Assembly: GCF_019145205.1 (NCBI RefSeq)
Contig: NZ_JAHSTT010000015.1
Location: 1 to 64,000 of the forward strand
DNA: 64,000 bases
Origin: Pseudomonas khavaziana
GTDB taxonomy: Bacteria; Pseudomonadota; Gammaproteobacteria; Pseudomonadales; Pseudomonadaceae
Direction: 5' to 3'
Below the pieces are notes generated by a model. The model was not told the origin of the DNA. It was given only the letters and a program-made list of their open reading frames with translations, and ran no database searches. Positions 16,481 to 25,280 of the stretch are shown here, piece by piece (position 1 is the stretch's first letter; each line of letters starts with the position of its first letter). A program made the translations under genes and the position numbers.

Positions 16481-17404
16481 TCATGACTGCGTTGCACCGG
16501 TGCCGTCGACGCCCGGGTTGGTAAATAGATGCTCGGCGGCAAAGTCCACGAATACGCGAATTTTCGGTGAAAGATGGCGACTGGACGGCCACAGCGCCCA
16601 GAACTGCCCCTGATCTTCACTGTAACCCTCGAGCACGGTTTCCAGGCGCCCCTGGGCGATGGCTTCGCGCGCGAGGAAGTCGGGGACAAATGCGATGCCG
16701 TGCCCATCCACCACAGCCATCAGCATGGCCTCCATGTTGTTCAAGGTCAGTGCGGTGGGCAGGCGCAGCTGCGTGAACTGGGGCGCCGAAGACATACTCC
16801 AGTCCATGATTTTACCCGTGGTGACAAATCGGTAACGCAGGCACTCGTGATGCTCAAGATCAATGAGCGTGACGGGGCGCCCCTTACGCTGCAGATAGTC
16901 GGGCGATGCGCACAGGACAAACTTGAAGGGCCCCAACTTTCGGGCCATCAGCTTGGAGTCGACCTGGCCGCCGCTGCGAATTACCACGTCAAAGCCTTCA
17001 TCGATCACATCCACCAACTGGTCGTTGAAATCCAGTTCCAGTTCGATCTCCGGGTAGGCTTTGCGGAACCGCGCCATATGCGGCAACAGAAAGCGATATC
17101 CGATGGTGGGCAAGCTGACGCGCAACTTTCCACGGGGTTGCTGTGTGGCATGGGAAAGCATTGCACGGGCATCTTCAAGATCGTCGAGGACCTTTCGGCA
17201 GCGCTCATAAAACAGCTGGCCCTCTGCGGTCAGGCTGACTTTGCGGGTGCTGCGGTGCAATAACCGCACATTCAGCGAAGCTTCGAGCTTGGCGACGTTT
17301 TTGCCCACCGCCGAGGCAGAAATCCCCAACGTCCTGGAGGCGCTGATGAAACTGAGCGCCTCGGCGGTTTTTACGAATGAGATCACACCACTGAGACTGT
17401 CCAC
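16481..17404 (-). CDS. LysR-family transcriptional regulator
   Basis: The 307-residue protein has an N-terminal winged HTH (residues about 2-60: VISFVKTAEALSFISASRTLGISASAVGKNVAKLE) and the periplasmic-binding-like effector domain (PRGKLRVSLPTIGYRFLLP onward). It is divergently oriented from the MFS gene at 17548 with 143 bases between the two starts, the usual position of a LysR-controlled promoter. It is clearly paralogous to the LysR protein at 27880-28782, which closes the other side of the biosynthetic locus. Confidence 0.9.
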   Translation of the reverse strand: MDSLSGVISFVKTAEALSFISASRTLGISASAVGKNVAKLEASLNVRLLHRSTRKVSLTAEGQLFYERCRKVLDDLEDARAMLSHATQQPRGKLRVSLPTIGYRFLLPHMARFRKAYPEIELELDFNDQLVDVIDEGFDVVIRSGGQVDSKLMARKLGPFKFVLCASPDYLQRKGRPVTLIDLEHHECLRYRFVTTGKIMDWSMSSAPQFTQLRLPTALTLNNMEAMLMAVVDGHGIAFVPDFLAREAIAQGRLETVLEGYSEDQGQFWALWPSSRHLSPKIRVFVDFAAEHLFTNPGVDGTGATQS

Positions 17405-17547
17405 AAATCGATTAGATCCTTTTGGTTCACTATAAGTGGAATAAAACCCCGTTTATCTTCGATTGTATCCTAATTAGAGTGTGTGAACGTTCGCGCGCCT
17501 CGGTCGGGCTGGCACGGATACTTCATAGACATGCAGGGAATGACCTA

Positions 17548-19101
17548 ATGAACGCAACGACCCAACCGCTGCCGGCTCATGGCCGGTACTCCATCCTGGC
17601 TGCCATTTGCCTGGCGGCCTTGGTGTTGCCTATGAGTTTTACCGGCGGGGCAGTGGCCACGCCGTTCATTGGCCAAACCTTCGCTGCCCACCCCACGGAA
17701 CTGGCCTGGATCACTAACGCCTTCATGCTCAGTTTCGGCAGCCTTTTGATGGCGGCGGGAACGCTTGCTGACCTCTACGGACGCAAGCGTCTGTTCATGT
17801 GCGGCATGGCGTTGTTTGCACTGGTGTCGACCCTGTTGGCGGTGGTCCCCGATATTATCTGGCTGGACCTGTTGCGTGGTGTGCAGGGCATTGCGGCGGC
17901 GGCGGCCCTGGCCAGCGGCTCGGCCGCGCTGGCGCAGGAGTTTGATGGGCATGAGCGCACGCGTGCTTTTAGCCTTTTGGGCACCACGTTCGGGGTTGGC
18001 CTGGCCTTCGGTCCGTTGCTATCGGGGTTGTTGATCGAGTTGATGGGCTGGCGCTCCATTTTCCTTTGCACTGCCCTGATCGCCATCCTTTCCTTGATCT
18101 TTGCGCTGCCGAAAATGCGCGAAAGCCGCGACCCGCAGGCCCGTCGCCTGGACACACCGGGCGTGCTGACGTTTTCCGGCCTGCTAATCCTGTTTACCAC
18201 GGCGGTGATCCTGGCACCCGAGCAAGGCTGGGACTCGCCGGTCATTTATGCGCTGCTGGGTGGGGCGGTGGTGTTTTTGCTGCTGTTTATCATGGTTGAA
18301 AATCGGGCGGAACATCCGATGCTGGAACTGGGGCTGTTCCTGTTTCCGCGCTTTGTCGGTGTACAGATACTGCCGATCGGTACCTGCTATTGCTACATCG
18401 TCCTGATCGTTTTGCTGCCATTTCGGTTTATCGGTGTGGAAGGGGCCAGCGCCTTTGAAGCGGGCCTGATGATGTTGGCCCTGTCTGCTCCGATGTTGAT
18501 TGTGCCGATGGTTGCCGCGTCGCTGACGCGCTGGTTATCGGCGGGCGTACTGTGCGCGATCGGCTTTGTGATCGCGGCGGCCGGGCTCTACTGGCTGAGC
18601 ACGATCCCGGTCGGCGCCCACGCGCAGATCATCGCGGCCATGCTGCTGACCGGTATCGGCACCGGCTTGCCGTGGGGCTTGATGGATGGTTTGTCGATCA
18701 GTGTTATTCCCAAGGAACGAGCGGGGATGGCCGCGGGTATTTTCAACACGACGCGGGTGGCCAGCGAAGGTGTCGCCCTGGCAATTACGGTTGCGGTGCT
18801 GACCGCGCTGGTAGCGCACCATCTGAGCCTCAGTGATGGGGTCAAACTGTCTGCTGTTGACTATTCGGGTATCGCGCAACGCCTGGTAATGGGGGATATC
18901 CAACATGCGAGCGCCGACGCCGGCCAAATTCCATTAGCAGTACTGCGCTCGGCTTTTACCTCAGGGTTCAACACCTTGTTGCAGCTATTGGCGATGTTCA
19001 CGCTGTTCACTGCTGCCGTGGTCTTCCTGTTCCTGGGGCGCCAAAGCGAGGTCGGTGTTGAATCAACGCCCGATGCCGTGCGTTTTTCATCCGATACCTG
19101 A
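17548..19101 (+). CDS. MFS multidrug-type exporter (DHA2-like, 14 TM)
   Basis: The ATG at 17548 with AGGGA upstream gives 517 residues; upstream in-frame starts lack a site. The protein shows the DHA2 features: LADLYGRKRLFMCGMALFALVS (motif A loop) in the 2-3 loop, ALASGSAALAQEF, and around 14 hydrophobic segments. The family exports drugs or small metabolites with proton antiport. The location beside a LysR gene and a biosynthetic cluster suggests export of, or resistance to, the cluster product. Confidence 0.87.
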   Translation: MNATTQPLPAHGRYSILAAICLAALVLPMSFTGGAVATPFIGQTFAAHPTELAWITNAFMLSFGSLLMAAGTLADLYGRKRLFMCGMALFALVSTLLAVVPDIIWLDLLRGVQGIAAAAALASGSAALAQEFDGHERTRAFSLLGTTFGVGLAFGPLLSGLLIELMGWRSIFLCTALIAILSLIFALPKMRESRDPQARRLDTPGVLTFSGLLILFTTAVILAPEQGWDSPVIYALLGGAVVFLLLFIMVENRAEHPMLELGLFLFPRFVGVQILPIGTCYCYIVLIVLLPFRFIGVEGASAFEAGLMMLALSAPMLIVPMVAASLTRWLSAGVLCAIGFVIAAAGLYWLSTIPVGAHAQIIAAMLLTGIGTGLPWGLMDGLSISVIPKERAGMAAGIFNTTRVASEGVALAITVAVLTALVAHHLSLSDGVKLSAVDYSGIAQRLVMGDIQHASADAGQIPLAVLRSAFTSGFNTLLQLLAMFTLFTAAVVFLFLGRQSEVGVESTPDAVRFSSDT

Positions 19102-19124
19102 GAGCCGCTCTGGAGCCATGCCTG

Positions 19125-20318
19125 ATGTCGCCCAATACACACTTTACGCCGCTGATTCTGGCGGGCATTGCTTTACTGTGCGGCTTGTCGGTGGCCAATG
19201 TTTACTTTAACCAGGCGCTGCTGCCGGTCTTCGCGGGTGCCTTGCACGCAGATGCAGGGCAAACCAGCTGGATCGCCACGGCATCACAGATGGGTTATGC
19301 CCTGGGGATGTTGCTGATCGTGCCGTTGGGCGACAGGGTGGCGCCCTTGCGGCTCTGTCGCTTATTGCTGGTGTGGACCGCCGCCCTGTTACTGCTGGCC
19401 AGCCAGGCCACCCAGCTTTCAATGCTGGCAGGTGCCAGCTTCCTGCTGTGCATGGGCACCTGCATTCCGCAGGTGTTACTGCCTTATCTGGCCGGGCTGG
19501 CCACAGCCGGAGAACGCAGTCGTGTCATCGCCTGGGTGCAAACGGGGCTGGTCACCGGCATCCTGCTGTCGCGCGCTATTGCCGGATGGTTGGCCGACCA
19601 CCTCGGCTGGCAGTCGGTCTATTGGGTGGCGGCGGCTGCCATGCTTATGTGTGCGCTGGCGCTGCCGAGCATTCTGCCCCGACGCCAAACGCCTGGAGTG
19701 CCGGTTGCCTACGGCAGATTATTGAGCTCGATGCTGCATCTGTTTTGGCATGAGCCGCTGCTGCGTTTGTCCTGCGCCCTGGGCGCAGCAGTTTTTGCGG
19801 CATTCAGTGCATTCTGGTCGGTCATCGCATTTAAGCTGATGGCGCCGCCGTACAGCATGAATGCTGCCGATGTCGGGCTGTTCAGCTTATGGGGCGCCCT
19901 TGCCACACTGCTGACGCCCGCAGCCGGTAAGTTATGTGAACGTTTCGGCACAGTCGCTATCAGCCTCACCTCGATTGTACTCTGTGGCCTGAGCTTCGCC
20001 TTGTCGATGGCGTGGGCCAACACCTTTGTGGTGTTGCTGGCGTGCGCCAACCTGCTCAGCTTCGCCTTGCAGTTGGGGCAGGTGGCCAACCAGACGCGTA
20101 TTTTTTCCCTCAGCCCGGACAGTCGAAGCCGTTTGAACACGGTGTATATGGTCTGCAATTTTTGTGGCGGTGCCTTCGGCAGTGCCATGGGAGGGTATCT
20201 CTGGCAGCGTTTCGGGTGGACCGGATGCGCCTTACTGGGATTGCTGTGCGCCTTATTGGCAATGGTCGCCTTGTTGGCGATACTTAGACCTCGCCCCAAA
20301 CAATTGTCCACCGTTTAA
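19125..20318 (+). CDS. MFS transporter (12 TM)
   Basis: The 397-residue protein has twelve hydrophobic segments, with LGDRVAPLRLCRLLLVWTAA as the motif A region between TM2 and TM3. It starts 23 bases after the preceding transporter, so the two are likely cotranscribed. Two different exporters in tandem is uncommon and could reflect export of a product and of a precursor. Confidence 0.85.
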   Translation: MSPNTHFTPLILAGIALLCGLSVANVYFNQALLPVFAGALHADAGQTSWIATASQMGYALGMLLIVPLGDRVAPLRLCRLLLVWTAALLLLASQATQLSMLAGASFLLCMGTCIPQVLLPYLAGLATAGERSRVIAWVQTGLVTGILLSRAIAGWLADHLGWQSVYWVAAAAMLMCALALPSILPRRQTPGVPVAYGRLLSSMLHLFWHEPLLRLSCALGAAVFAAFSAFWSVIAFKLMAPPYSMNAADVGLFSLWGALATLLTPAAGKLCERFGTVAISLTSIVLCGLSFALSMAWANTFVVLLACANLLSFALQLGQVANQTRIFSLSPDSRSRLNTVYMVCNFCGGAFGSAMGGYLWQRFGWTGCALLGLLCALLAMVALLAILRPRPKQLSTV

Positions 20319-20686
20319 TCATTGAATGACTGAGCGGCCACATCCGTAACTTGTATCCCCTTCCTGCACTGACTAGTTGTATTGGTTGTTCACAGTACAA
20401 CCCGCTTCGTCCTGTCTGCTCCTTCCCTTTTACTCAATAAGTCATGTGTATTTCTGTCCGCCCGTTGAGGTGTGCGCGTAATGATGTATTTAGCACGCTT
20501 GGACCTTGAACTTATAGTTCAGACAGTTGAGCCGAAAACGCTCAAATGCTTTGAAATACTCTGAAATACAATTGCCCACAGCAAACAGATTTTTCGGAAA
20601 AATCAGGCAGGCTCCAACTTGGCAGAAAGGTCCGGGCGTACGTTAGTTTCTGGGCTTCTTTTGATCTCTCAAACAAGGAGTCTTCG
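20319..20686. other. 368-base intergenic region, probable promoter of biosynthetic operon
   Basis: No coding frame is apparent. Near 20553-20572 a short repeated TGAAATAC occurs (CTTTGAAATACTCTGAAATAC). The downstream end holds AAGGAG as ribosome site for 20687. A LysR-type site would be expected here but I cannot fix one. Confidence 0.5.
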
Positions 20687-21445
20687 ATGACTGTCATCGA
20701 CTCTGAAAAAGTGTGTGTGTTTGTCCCCTTTGCCGGGGGCAGTGGTTTGTCTTTTGAAACCCTGCGGCGTGCGATAGGCGCTTACATGCCAGTGGTGGGT
20801 GTTACTTATAAAAGTCGTTATCAAAAGGATCTGACGCAGGCCCCTGGTACTGTCGAGGCCATGGTGAACGAAGTCATTGCACTTATAGACGGCCTGGCGG
20901 CGCGTGAGGTCATTCTTTTTGGTTATAGCCTGGGTGCGATCGTTGCCTACGAAGTTGCTCGTCGCCAACATGAATTTGGCCCGCGGCTCAGCAAACTGGT
21001 GGTCGCAGCCTGTCGTGCTCCGCGCATTTTCAGTTGCGCGCAAGTGACGCTTGATGGTTCTGAAGAGGAGTTTATTCAAACACTTTCCAAGTTTGGTGCC
21101 GTTCCGGATTTCGTACTCCAGCACTCGGCGGCCAAGCACCGCATGCTGCCTTCCCTTATCAAGGACTTCCAGGCCGCCGCTTTATATCGTCACGTTGCCG
21201 GTGACCCGGTGGAGGTTCCCATGACGTTGCTGGGCGGCATTGACGACCCCTTCGCACCGCTTGAGGACGTAATGGCCTGGGAGGAGCATAGCCAAAATTT
21301 TGCCAATGTGGCGTTTTTTGAGGGAAATCATTTTTTCCTCACTCAGCATGTCACTGCCATTACAAAAATAATTATGGAGCCTGTCGGCTCAATAGCACGC
21401 CTGCCTGTTTCATCCCGATACCTGGATATCTCAGCACGCATATAA
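20687..21445 (+). CDS. type II (editing) thioesterase
   Basis: The 252-residue alpha/beta hydrolase begins with FVPFAGGSGLSFETLRRAIG, the type II TE signature, and has the nucleophile elbow GYSLG, Asp in GGIDDPF and His in EGNHFFL, so the triad is complete. Such enzymes remove aberrant acyl groups from carrier proteins of PKS/NRPS pathways or release products. It is the first gene of the cluster and has a perfect AAGGAG site. Confidence 0.88.
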   Translation: MTVIDSEKVCVFVPFAGGSGLSFETLRRAIGAYMPVVGVTYKSRYQKDLTQAPGTVEAMVNEVIALIDGLAAREVILFGYSLGAIVAYEVARRQHEFGPRLSKLVVAACRAPRIFSCAQVTLDGSEEEFIQTLSKFGAVPDFVLQHSAAKHRMLPSLIKDFQAAALYRHVAGDPVEVPMTLLGGIDDPFAPLEDVMAWEEHSQNFANVAFFEGNHFFLTQHVTAITKIIMEPVGSIARLPVSSRYLDISARI

Positions 21446-21455
21446 GGTGAAAGAA

Positions 21456-22256
21456 ATGGAAGAGCTCAGTGTTTCAAATAGCGTTTCTTCGTGCCCGTTT
21501 GCCGGACTTTCCTCGCTCAGCGCACAGCCGCAGGAACCGCCCAGGCATTACATTGTAGTGGGGGACCGAATCAAAAGTCAGTGCAGCGATAATATGTTTA
21601 TTTCGGTGACGGCAGCAGAAGAAATGGTCACCCGGCTTGATAGGGATGAATCATTAACCTTGCATGTCGGACAAGGCGTTACCGATGAGCAACTTAATAC
21701 GTTATATGGATTTAAAAAGGTGCTGTCGCCAGCCTTGAATATCCTGCCGGAAGACCGCCGAACGCGCGCTTCTTCAACCGTCACGCATAAGTTGAAAAAT
21801 CATAATATTGCCATCTCTGCGCCTGGCGAAAATGGCAACGGTACTTACTCGGCCTCGCTGATGATAGATGATGCCAATGCCGAGCTAAGCGATCATCTGA
21901 CTGGCCAGCATGTGTCGGGCATGATGGTTATTGAGGCGGCCCGCCAGATGACCATCGCGGTTGCGGAAGCTTATTACGTCACGCCTCAAGCCAGAGGCAA
22001 AGTCAACTTTGTTACCCACAAGATGGACGTCAACTATAGGGACTTCCTGTTACCGGTACACACGGAAATTCTCTGCATTCCGCTTGAATTACGTCGCTCC
22101 GGTGCTTCGAATTTTCGGTTTGCCTGCCGCCTTGAGTTCAAGCAACAAGGCCAGTGTCAGGTTGAACTTGGTTTTGAATTGTCGGTGATTGACTCGCGCT
22201 ACTTTCAACTCAAGGAAGCGCAACTTCTTCACCAATTCGTCAAGCGTCTCGCCTGA
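21456..22256 (+). CDS. AfsA-like hotdog-fold protein (gamma-butyrolactone synthase family)
   Basis: The ATG at 21456, with AAGG 8 bases upstream, gives 266 residues; a GTG at 21447 is an alternative. The key block DHLTGQHVSGMMVIEAARQM (about residues 145-165) is the A-factor biosynthesis hotdog motif, followed by NFVTHKMDVNYRDFLLPV. In Streptomyces AfsA condenses a beta-ketoacyl-ACP with dihydroxyacetone phosphate, the committed step to gamma-butyrolactone signals. The region before it (residues 30-90) may be a second degenerate hotdog. The reaction here is inferred from the family. Confidence 0.75.
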   Translation: MEELSVSNSVSSCPFAGLSSLSAQPQEPPRHYIVVGDRIKSQCSDNMFISVTAAEEMVTRLDRDESLTLHVGQGVTDEQLNTLYGFKKVLSPALNILPEDRRTRASSTVTHKLKNHNIAISAPGENGNGTYSASLMIDDANAELSDHLTGQHVSGMMVIEAARQMTIAVAEAYYVTPQARGKVNFVTHKMDVNYRDFLLPVHTEILCIPLELRRSGASNFRFACRLEFKQQGQCQVELGFELSVIDSRYFQLKEAQLLHQFVKRLA

Positions 22257-22281
22257 TCCACTTTGAGCGGAAGGAACCCAT

Positions 22282-22587
22282 ATGAAAGAGCAAGTTCTCG
22301 GCATTATTTATAGCGCGATTGAAAATGAAAACCACAGTCTCGCCCAACCCATCAGCCTGGAAGAAGGCGAAAACACGGCCCTCTATGGGGTTGGCGGTGT
22401 CCTTGATTCGATGAGTCTGGTGTCCATCGTGATTGACGTGGAGCAGATGCTCGAGGAGCAACTGGGGGTCAAGCTGACGCTGGTCAACGACAGTGCCATG
22501 TCCCCCAAGCGCAGCCCGTTCCAGTCGGTAAAAACCTTCGCCAACTACATTGTCGAGCTCACTGCACAGGTGTCTCATGTCCGATAA
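22282..22587 (+). CDS. acyl carrier protein-like protein (101 aa)
   Basis: The sequence carries a phosphopantetheine site DSM within VGGVLDSMSLVSIVIDVE, followed by a helix and EEQLGVKLTLVN. An insertion (NDSAMSPKRSPFQ) is larger than in FabD/AcpP-type ACPs, so it belongs to a stand-alone pathway carrier. It overlaps the SDR start by 11 bases, suggesting translational coupling. Confidence 0.75.
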   Translation: MKEQVLGIIYSAIENENHSLAQPISLEEGENTALYGVGGVLDSMSLVSIVIDVEQMLEEQLGVKLTLVNDSAMSPKRSPFQSVKTFANYIVELTAQVSHVR

Positions 22588-23281
22588 CACGCCTGTCACG
22601 CTGATTACGGGAACGCGCAAGGGGATCGGCAGGCACCTTGCCGAACATTACCTCGCGCAAGGGCATCGGGTGATCGGCTGTAGCCGTTCATCCAGCGATC
22701 TGAGCCATCCGGCCTATCACCACTTTATCGCCGATGTGGCCGATGAACAGGCCATCAGCGAACTGATGAGGCATGTGCGCGGCACCTGCGGCCGGCTTGA
22801 TCACCTGATCAACAACGCCGGGATCGCCAGCATGAATCACTCGTTGCTGACGCCTTACAAAACCGCGCAAAACATCATGCAAACCAACGTTCTGGGCACT
22901 TTCCTGCTCAGCCGGGAGGCGGCAAAGCTCATGCGAGCCGGACGGCAGGGACGCATTGTGAATTTTTCCACGGTGGCCAAGCCATTAAAGCTGGAAGGCG
23001 AAGCGCTGTACGCAGCGTCCAAAGCCGCCGTGGAAACCCTGACCTGCGTGATGGCCAAGGAGCTCGCCAGCTTTGGTATCACCGTCAATGCCGTAGGCCC
23101 GACACCAATCGATACGGATCTCACACGGGTTATCCCAGCACAAAAAATGAAAGACCTGCTGGCGCAACAGTCGCTCAAGCGCTTTGGCACTTTCGACGAT
23201 GTGACCAACGTGGCGGACTTTTTCCTGTCGCCGCGTAGCAATTTCATTACTGGCCAAGTCGTGTACCTCGGCGGCCTCTAA
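22577..23281 (+). CDS. short-chain dehydrogenase/reductase (FabG-like)
   Basis: The 234-residue protein has TGTRKGIG (cofactor-binding loop), NNAG, Ser in NFST, and YAASK (catalytic Tyr-Lys), then VGPTPIDTDLT. It is likely a 3-ketoacyl-carrier reductase or a reductase of a butenolide double bond. The arginine after TGT and the HRVIGCSRSS strand end suggest NADPH. Its start is buried in the end of the ACP gene. Confidence 0.88.
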   Translation: MSDNTPVTLITGTRKGIGRHLAEHYLAQGHRVIGCSRSSSDLSHPAYHHFIADVADEQAISELMRHVRGTCGRLDHLINNAGIASMNHSLLTPYKTAQNIMQTNVLGTFLLSREAAKLMRAGRQGRIVNFSTVAKPLKLEGEALYAASKAAVETLTCVMAKELASFGITVNAVGPTPIDTDLTRVIPAQKMKDLLAQQSLKRFGTFDDVTNVADFFLSPRSNFITGQVVYLGGL

Positions 23282-23310
23282 CTCACGTGCTCTTGCAAAA
23301 GGACCTCACC

Positions 23311-23565
23311 ATGAACCTGGACGCGATCAAGAAAGAACTGGCAGAACTTCTGGAACTGCGCGAATCGGAACTGCAGGCCGATGTATTGCTGCAGCCGCTG
23401 AGCAATTGGGATTCATTGACCAAGGTCACGCTGCTGGGTGTATTGAATGACCAGTTCGGTTTCGCTTTGAGCCCTGCCGTGCTCGATGAGGTTGAAACCA
23501 TGGGTGAGCTGTTCGACGCCATCCAGGCCGATGCGATTGGCGCTCGCATCAGTGAACCCTCATGA
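23311..23565 (+). CDS. acyl carrier protein (84 aa)
   Basis: The ATG at 23311 has AAAAGGA upstream. The carrier motif is WDSLTKVTLLGVLNDQFG with the modified Ser of DSL at about residue 36. Its short length and acidic character are typical of discrete ACPs. The stop overlaps the next start as ATGA. It is the second, distinct carrier in the operon. Confidence 0.82.
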   Translation: MNLDAIKKELAELLELRESELQADVLLQPLSNWDSLTKVTLLGVLNDQFGFALSPAVLDEVETMGELFDAIQADAIGARISEPS

Positions 23566-24581
23566 GCCTGTCTATCGATGGGTTGTCGATCCGCGCACTG
23601 TCGGCGGCCATCCCTCAGGACGTGATGACCCTGGCCGATTTCGCCGCGTTGTTCGGCGAAAAAGAGGTTCAGCGGATCGCCAAAAGCACCGGCATCCATC
23701 AGGTGCGGGTGGCCAATCGGTTGTCGACCGTGGATCTGTGCGTTGCTGCTGCCCAGGCGTTGTTCGACGCGGCGGATATCGACCCCGCCAGCATCGATGG
23801 CCTGGTGCTTGTCACTCAAACGCCCGACAGCCTGATGCCCGCCAGCAGTGCACTCCTGGCTGATCGCTTGGGGTTGAAGAAAGCGCTTGCAGCCTTCGAC
23901 CTCAATTTTGGCTGTTCCGGCTATGTCTATGGCCTGTTTCAAGCGGCCATGCTGATCAAGGCCGGCGGCTGCCGCCGAGTCCTGGTGTGTACCGGTGATG
24001 TGATCAGCAAATTGCTTAACCCTGAAGACCGGCATGTGCGGTTGGTCTTTGGTGATGCCGCGACCTGCACGCTGCTGGAAAGCGGTGATCAGGCACTCGG
24101 GTTTGCTTTCAATACCGATGGCGCCGGTGCGCAGTACCTCAACACTGCGCTGGATTACACGCCCAGCGTGACCAGCCGGGTACAGGCCAGCGGGCTGCAT
24201 ATGGACGGCGGTCAAGTGATGAACTTCGCCCTGGAAAAAGTACCGGCGGCGATCAACGCCTTCATTCGCGACCAGGGCATCGACCCTGAGCGTGTGCCGT
24301 TTTATCTGCTGCATCAGGCCAACAAATTCATGCTCGATTACCTGGCCAAAAAGCTGGGTGTTGCACAGGCCAAAGTCCCTATTGAAGTGGCAGACGTAGG
24401 CAACACCGGCCCTTCGTCGATACCGCTGATGATCTGCAAGCGTCACGCCAGTGAAGACGTGCGCCAGGACAACCTGATTGCCTGTGGTTTTGGCGTCGGG
24501 CTGTCCATCGGTATTGCCCATTTATCGCTGCGCGATGCCCACATCATTGCGCCCGTAGAAGTACCTGCCCTCCCTAACTGA
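23562..24581 (+). CDS. 3-oxoacyl-ACP synthase III (KAS III-like)
   Basis: The 339-residue thiolase-fold enzyme shows the full Cys-His-Asn set: Cys in LNFGCSGYVYGL, His in YLLHQANKFML and Asn in VGNTGPSSIP. It can condense an acyl-CoA or acyl-ACP starter with malonyl-ACP to give a beta-ketoacyl-ACP, which would be the substrate expected by the AfsA-like protein. Its start is coupled to the ACP by an ATGA overlap. Confidence 0.9.
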   Translation: MSLSIDGLSIRALSAAIPQDVMTLADFAALFGEKEVQRIAKSTGIHQVRVANRLSTVDLCVAAAQALFDAADIDPASIDGLVLVTQTPDSLMPASSALLADRLGLKKALAAFDLNFGCSGYVYGLFQAAMLIKAGGCRRVLVCTGDVISKLLNPEDRHVRLVFGDAATCTLLESGDQALGFAFNTDGAGAQYLNTALDYTPSVTSRVQASGLHMDGGQVMNFALEKVPAAINAFIRDQGIDPERVPFYLLHQANKFMLDYLAKKLGVAQAKVPIEVADVGNTGPSSIPLMICKRHASEDVRQDNLIACGFGVGLSIGIAHLSLRDAHIIAPVEVPALPN

Positions 24582-24605
24582 CCTTACATTCAAGGAAAGA
24601 TGACC

Positions 24606-25280
24606 ATGACAATCCAAGCAATCTGGTTCGACTTCGGCGGCGTGCTGTCGCCCTCCATCGATGAGCTGTACCGCGTCTACCAGCAAAATACTGGCATCAG
24701 CCGCAGCCAGATGGAGGCCGCCATGCATGCCGTGGCCAAGCCCCTGAATGTGCAATTCCAGGCGCCCATCGAGTTGGCAATGATGACCCAGGTCGAATGG
24801 GGGCAGGGCATGAGCAAGGCATTGTCCGAGTTGTATCCGGGCATTGACCTGAGTCGTTGCGATTTTGATAACCACGGTGAGCAGTGGTTTTCCCCGCACA
24901 ACGTCAACCAGCACATGTTCGAGCTCTTTCATGAGGTCAAAGCGGCCGGCCTGAAGGCGTGCATCCTCACCAATAACGTCGTGGAGTGGGAAACGCCGTG
25001 GCGGCGCATGGTGGGCCTGGATGATGTGGCTGACAGCATCGTCGACTCCTGCAAGGTAAAGCTGCGCAAGCCTGACCCGAAGATCTTCGCGCTGGCGGCC
25101 GAGCAGATCGGCGTACCCGCTGAGGCCTGCGTGCTGATCGACGACGTCGAAGAAAACTGCGTTGCCGCGCGAGCCGCCGGTTGGCACGCCATTTTATTTG
25201 TCGACAGCCTCGAGACGCAGCAGGCTGTGCGCGCACTCATCGGTACGGAGCAACCCCGTGCACTGGCAGGTGCCCGATGA
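24606..25280 (+). CDS. HAD-superfamily hydrolase
   Basis: The second ATG (24606) is preferred because AAGGA is nine bases upstream and only about two from the first ATG at 24600. Motifs: FDFGGVL with the nucleophile Asp (motif I), TNN (II), RKPDPKIF with Lys (III) and VLIDDVEEN (IV), all of the DFGGVL-type subgroup. A phosphatase is needed in A-factor-type synthesis to remove the glycerol-derived phosphate. The stop overlaps the P450 start as ATGA. Confidence 0.85.
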   Translation: MTIQAIWFDFGGVLSPSIDELYRVYQQNTGISRSQMEAAMHAVAKPLNVQFQAPIELAMMTQVEWGQGMSKALSELYPGIDLSRCDFDNHGEQWFSPHNVNQHMFELFHEVKAAGLKACILTNNVVEWETPWRRMVGLDDVADSIVDSCKVKLRKPDPKIFALAAEQIGVPAEACVLIDDVEENCVAARAAGWHAILFVDSLETQQAVRALIGTEQPRALAGAR

